From Candidatus Zixiibacteriota bacterium (GTDB lineage Bacteria > Zixibacteria > MSB-5A5 > SM1-73), in NCBI GenBank assembly GCA_029933635.1, contig JAOZNS010000144.1:1-6835 (forward strand): a stretch of 6,835 nucleotides of DNA, written 5' to 3'. Both the position numbers and the translations under genes were made by a program. Below are positions 5,667 through 6,835 of the stretch, piece by piece (within the stretch, counting starts at the first letter, position 1; each line of letters starts with the position of its first letter). Below the pieces are notes generated by a model, which saw nothing but the letters and a program-made list of their open reading frames with translations, did no database searches and was not told the DNA's origin.

Positions 5667-6665
5667 ATGGATTATTTGATCTTTGGCAGTGCGGTAATAA
5701 TTATCTTAATCCTCTTGCTTATCTTGATGCAGAAGCAAGTGTTAAGCTTACGGGAGCAGGTTCGCAGAAGTCTGGAAAATACGGATCAAATACTGGCTCA
5801 GCGATTAGAAATTACCAGCAAAGCGATAAGTGACGTCCAGACAAATTTAGCTCGACTGGAGGAGTCGAACAAAAGGATATATGAGGTGGGCAAGGATATC
5901 TCCAGTCTCCAGGAAATCCTCCAAGCTCCCAAGATCAGGGGAGGGATCGGCGAGTTCCTTTTGGGGGATCTTTTAGGTCAGATCCTGCCCTCAAAACATT
6001 TCAGCCAGCCTTATACTTTCAAAACTGGAGAGAGGGTGGATGCGGTTATTCATCTGGGCAAAGGATTGGTCCCGGTCGATTCGAAGTTCCCTCTGGAAAA
6101 TTTCCAGAAGCTTTTGCAGGCAGATTCAGATAGGGACAGAAGAGTTTACCGGCGGCGGTTTGTCTCCGACGTGAAATCGCACATAGATTCTATTGCTAAA
6201 AAGTACATCCTTCCGGATGAGGGAACTTATCCATTTGCTTTAATGTATATCCCGGCTGAAAATGTATACTATGAGACCGTCATCAAACAGCAGGATACAG
6301 AGGATGGAAGAAGCATTGCCAATTATGCCATGCAGAAAAAGGTGATCCCGGTCTCCCCAAATACATTTTATCTTTATTTACAGACCATCATCTTAGGACT
6401 CAAGGGTCTGGAGATAGAGAAAAATGCAGAAAAGATCATCTCTGCTTTAGGAAGATTGAGAGTTGATTTTGACAGGTTCAGCCGCGATTTCGGGCTGATC
6501 CGGACACATCTGCGCAATGCCACCGTCTGTTACGAGTCTGCGGATAAAAAGCTAAAGAAATTTGAGGACAAATTTAAACAGATCGAATCTGCTCCCTCCG
6601 AGCTATCGCTTGAAGAAACTCACACCACAGAAGACCTACCAGACAAAAACTGCTCAAGAGAGTAG
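5667..6665 (+). CDS. rmuC: RmuC family protein (membrane-anchored, PD-(D/E)XK nuclease fold)
   Basis: RmuC proteins limit inversions at short inverted repeats in E. coli and are predicted to carry a PD-(D/E)XK nuclease fold; the exact activity is not settled. From ATG 5667 the 332 residues show a membrane segment at about 2-22, a coiled coil at about 24-85, then the RmuC domain: RGGIGEFLLGDLL (91-103), ERVDAVIHL and VPVDSKFPL (Asp125, Asp138 and Lys140 fit the D...DxK core), YPFALMYIPAENVYYE (188-203), and VIPVSPNTFYLYLQTI (226-241), with a charged tail. It is shorter than E. coli RmuC (about 475), mainly through a shorter coiled coil. A GTG at 5646 would add seven residues, but it lies in the palindromic repeat and puts them before the membrane segment. 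ATG 5667 has GGGAAG seven bases upstream and is preferred. The family is secure; the start is less so. Confidence 0.92.
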   Translation: MDYLIFGSAVIIILILLLILMQKQVLSLREQVRRSLENTDQILAQRLEITSKAISDVQTNLARLEESNKRIYEVGKDISSLQEILQAPKIRGGIGEFLLGDLLGQILPSKHFSQPYTFKTGERVDAVIHLGKGLVPVDSKFPLENFQKLLQADSDRDRRVYRRRFVSDVKSHIDSIAKKYILPDEGTYPFALMYIPAENVYYETVIKQQDTEDGRSIANYAMQKKVIPVSPNTFYLYLQTIILGLKGLEIEKNAEKIISALGRLRVDFDRFSRDFGLIRTHLRNATVCYESADKKLKKFEDKFKQIESAPSELSLEETHTTEDLPDKNCSRE

Positions 6666-6714
6666 ATGGAACCTTCTCGGTCTTAAGAAGTTTTGACGCT
6701 GAGTTTTTACCGCA

Positions 6715-6743
6715 ACCGGAATCGTGAACCGGTGTTTCTGTTT
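6715..6743 (+). terminator. Weak terminator-like hairpin after rmuC
   Basis: ACCGG (6715-6719) pairs with CCGGT (6729-6733) over a nine-base loop, followed by GTTTCTGTTT. The stem is short and the T-run interrupted, so termination would be inefficient. It lies about 50 bases after the rmuC stop, a reasonable position. AACCGG is also directly repeated here (6714-6719 and 6727-6732). Confidence 0.25.
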
Positions 6744-6835
6744 AGATAGAAATTCCTTCCTTAACTTTCGAAAGATAAGTTTCATTTCCGATCCCATCCA
6801 ATCCCATTTTTTAAGCCCGTCCTGCGGCGCATCGG

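Overview
The window carries six complete or nearly complete genes, all read on the + strand, plus the end of an open frame entering from the left edge. The evidence points to a Gram-negative bacterium. A lipid A enzyme (LpxH type, with the GNHDF form of the metallophosphoesterase motif), an apparent envelope protein with Asp/Asn-Gly calcium-loop-like repeats, and an NfeD/slipin membrane pair fit the FCB superphylum or a neighbouring candidate phylum. That placement is an inference from protein style; no rRNA or other marker is present. Base composition is mid-range in the genes and clearly more AT-rich at 1-136 and 2000-2371.

Layout. Bases 1-126 are an open frame cut by the window edge. Ten bases after its stop begins rtcA (137-1180, RNA 3'-phosphate cyclase). 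After a 78-base gap comes an lpxH-type UDP-2,3-diacylglucosamine diphosphatase (1259-1999). These three look like one transcription unit. An AT-rich stretch of about 370 bases without a convincing gene (2000-2371) separates it from a second unit: a long-form NfeD membrane serine protease (2372-3658), a slipin/stomatin-like SPFH protein (3705-4487) and a probable secreted or lipid-anchored protein with four Asp/Asn-Gly repeats (4531-5517), with gaps of 46 and 43 bases. A 149-base gap with two strong hairpins then precedes rmuC (5667-6665). The last 170 bases hold a weak hairpin and an unproven minus-strand open frame running off the right edge.

How the genes fit together. NfeD and slipin are a known functional pair: in Pyrococcus the NfeD-type protease PH1510 cleaves the C-terminal hydrophobic part of its partner stomatin PH1511. 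Here the catalytic Ser/Lys candidates, the C-terminal OB domain and a matching hydrophobic C-terminal stretch in the slipin are all visible, so a membrane quality-control or microdomain role is the best reading. The repeat protein directly downstream may be a co-expressed envelope component, but that is only inferred from spacing. RtcA (RNA end chemistry), LpxH (lipid A synthesis) and RmuC (nuclease-fold protein linked to DNA recombination) have no evident joint role. I see no clearly new defence or mobile system. The least explained items are the repeat lipoprotein-like gene, the paired hairpins before rmuC and the two small minus-strand open frames.
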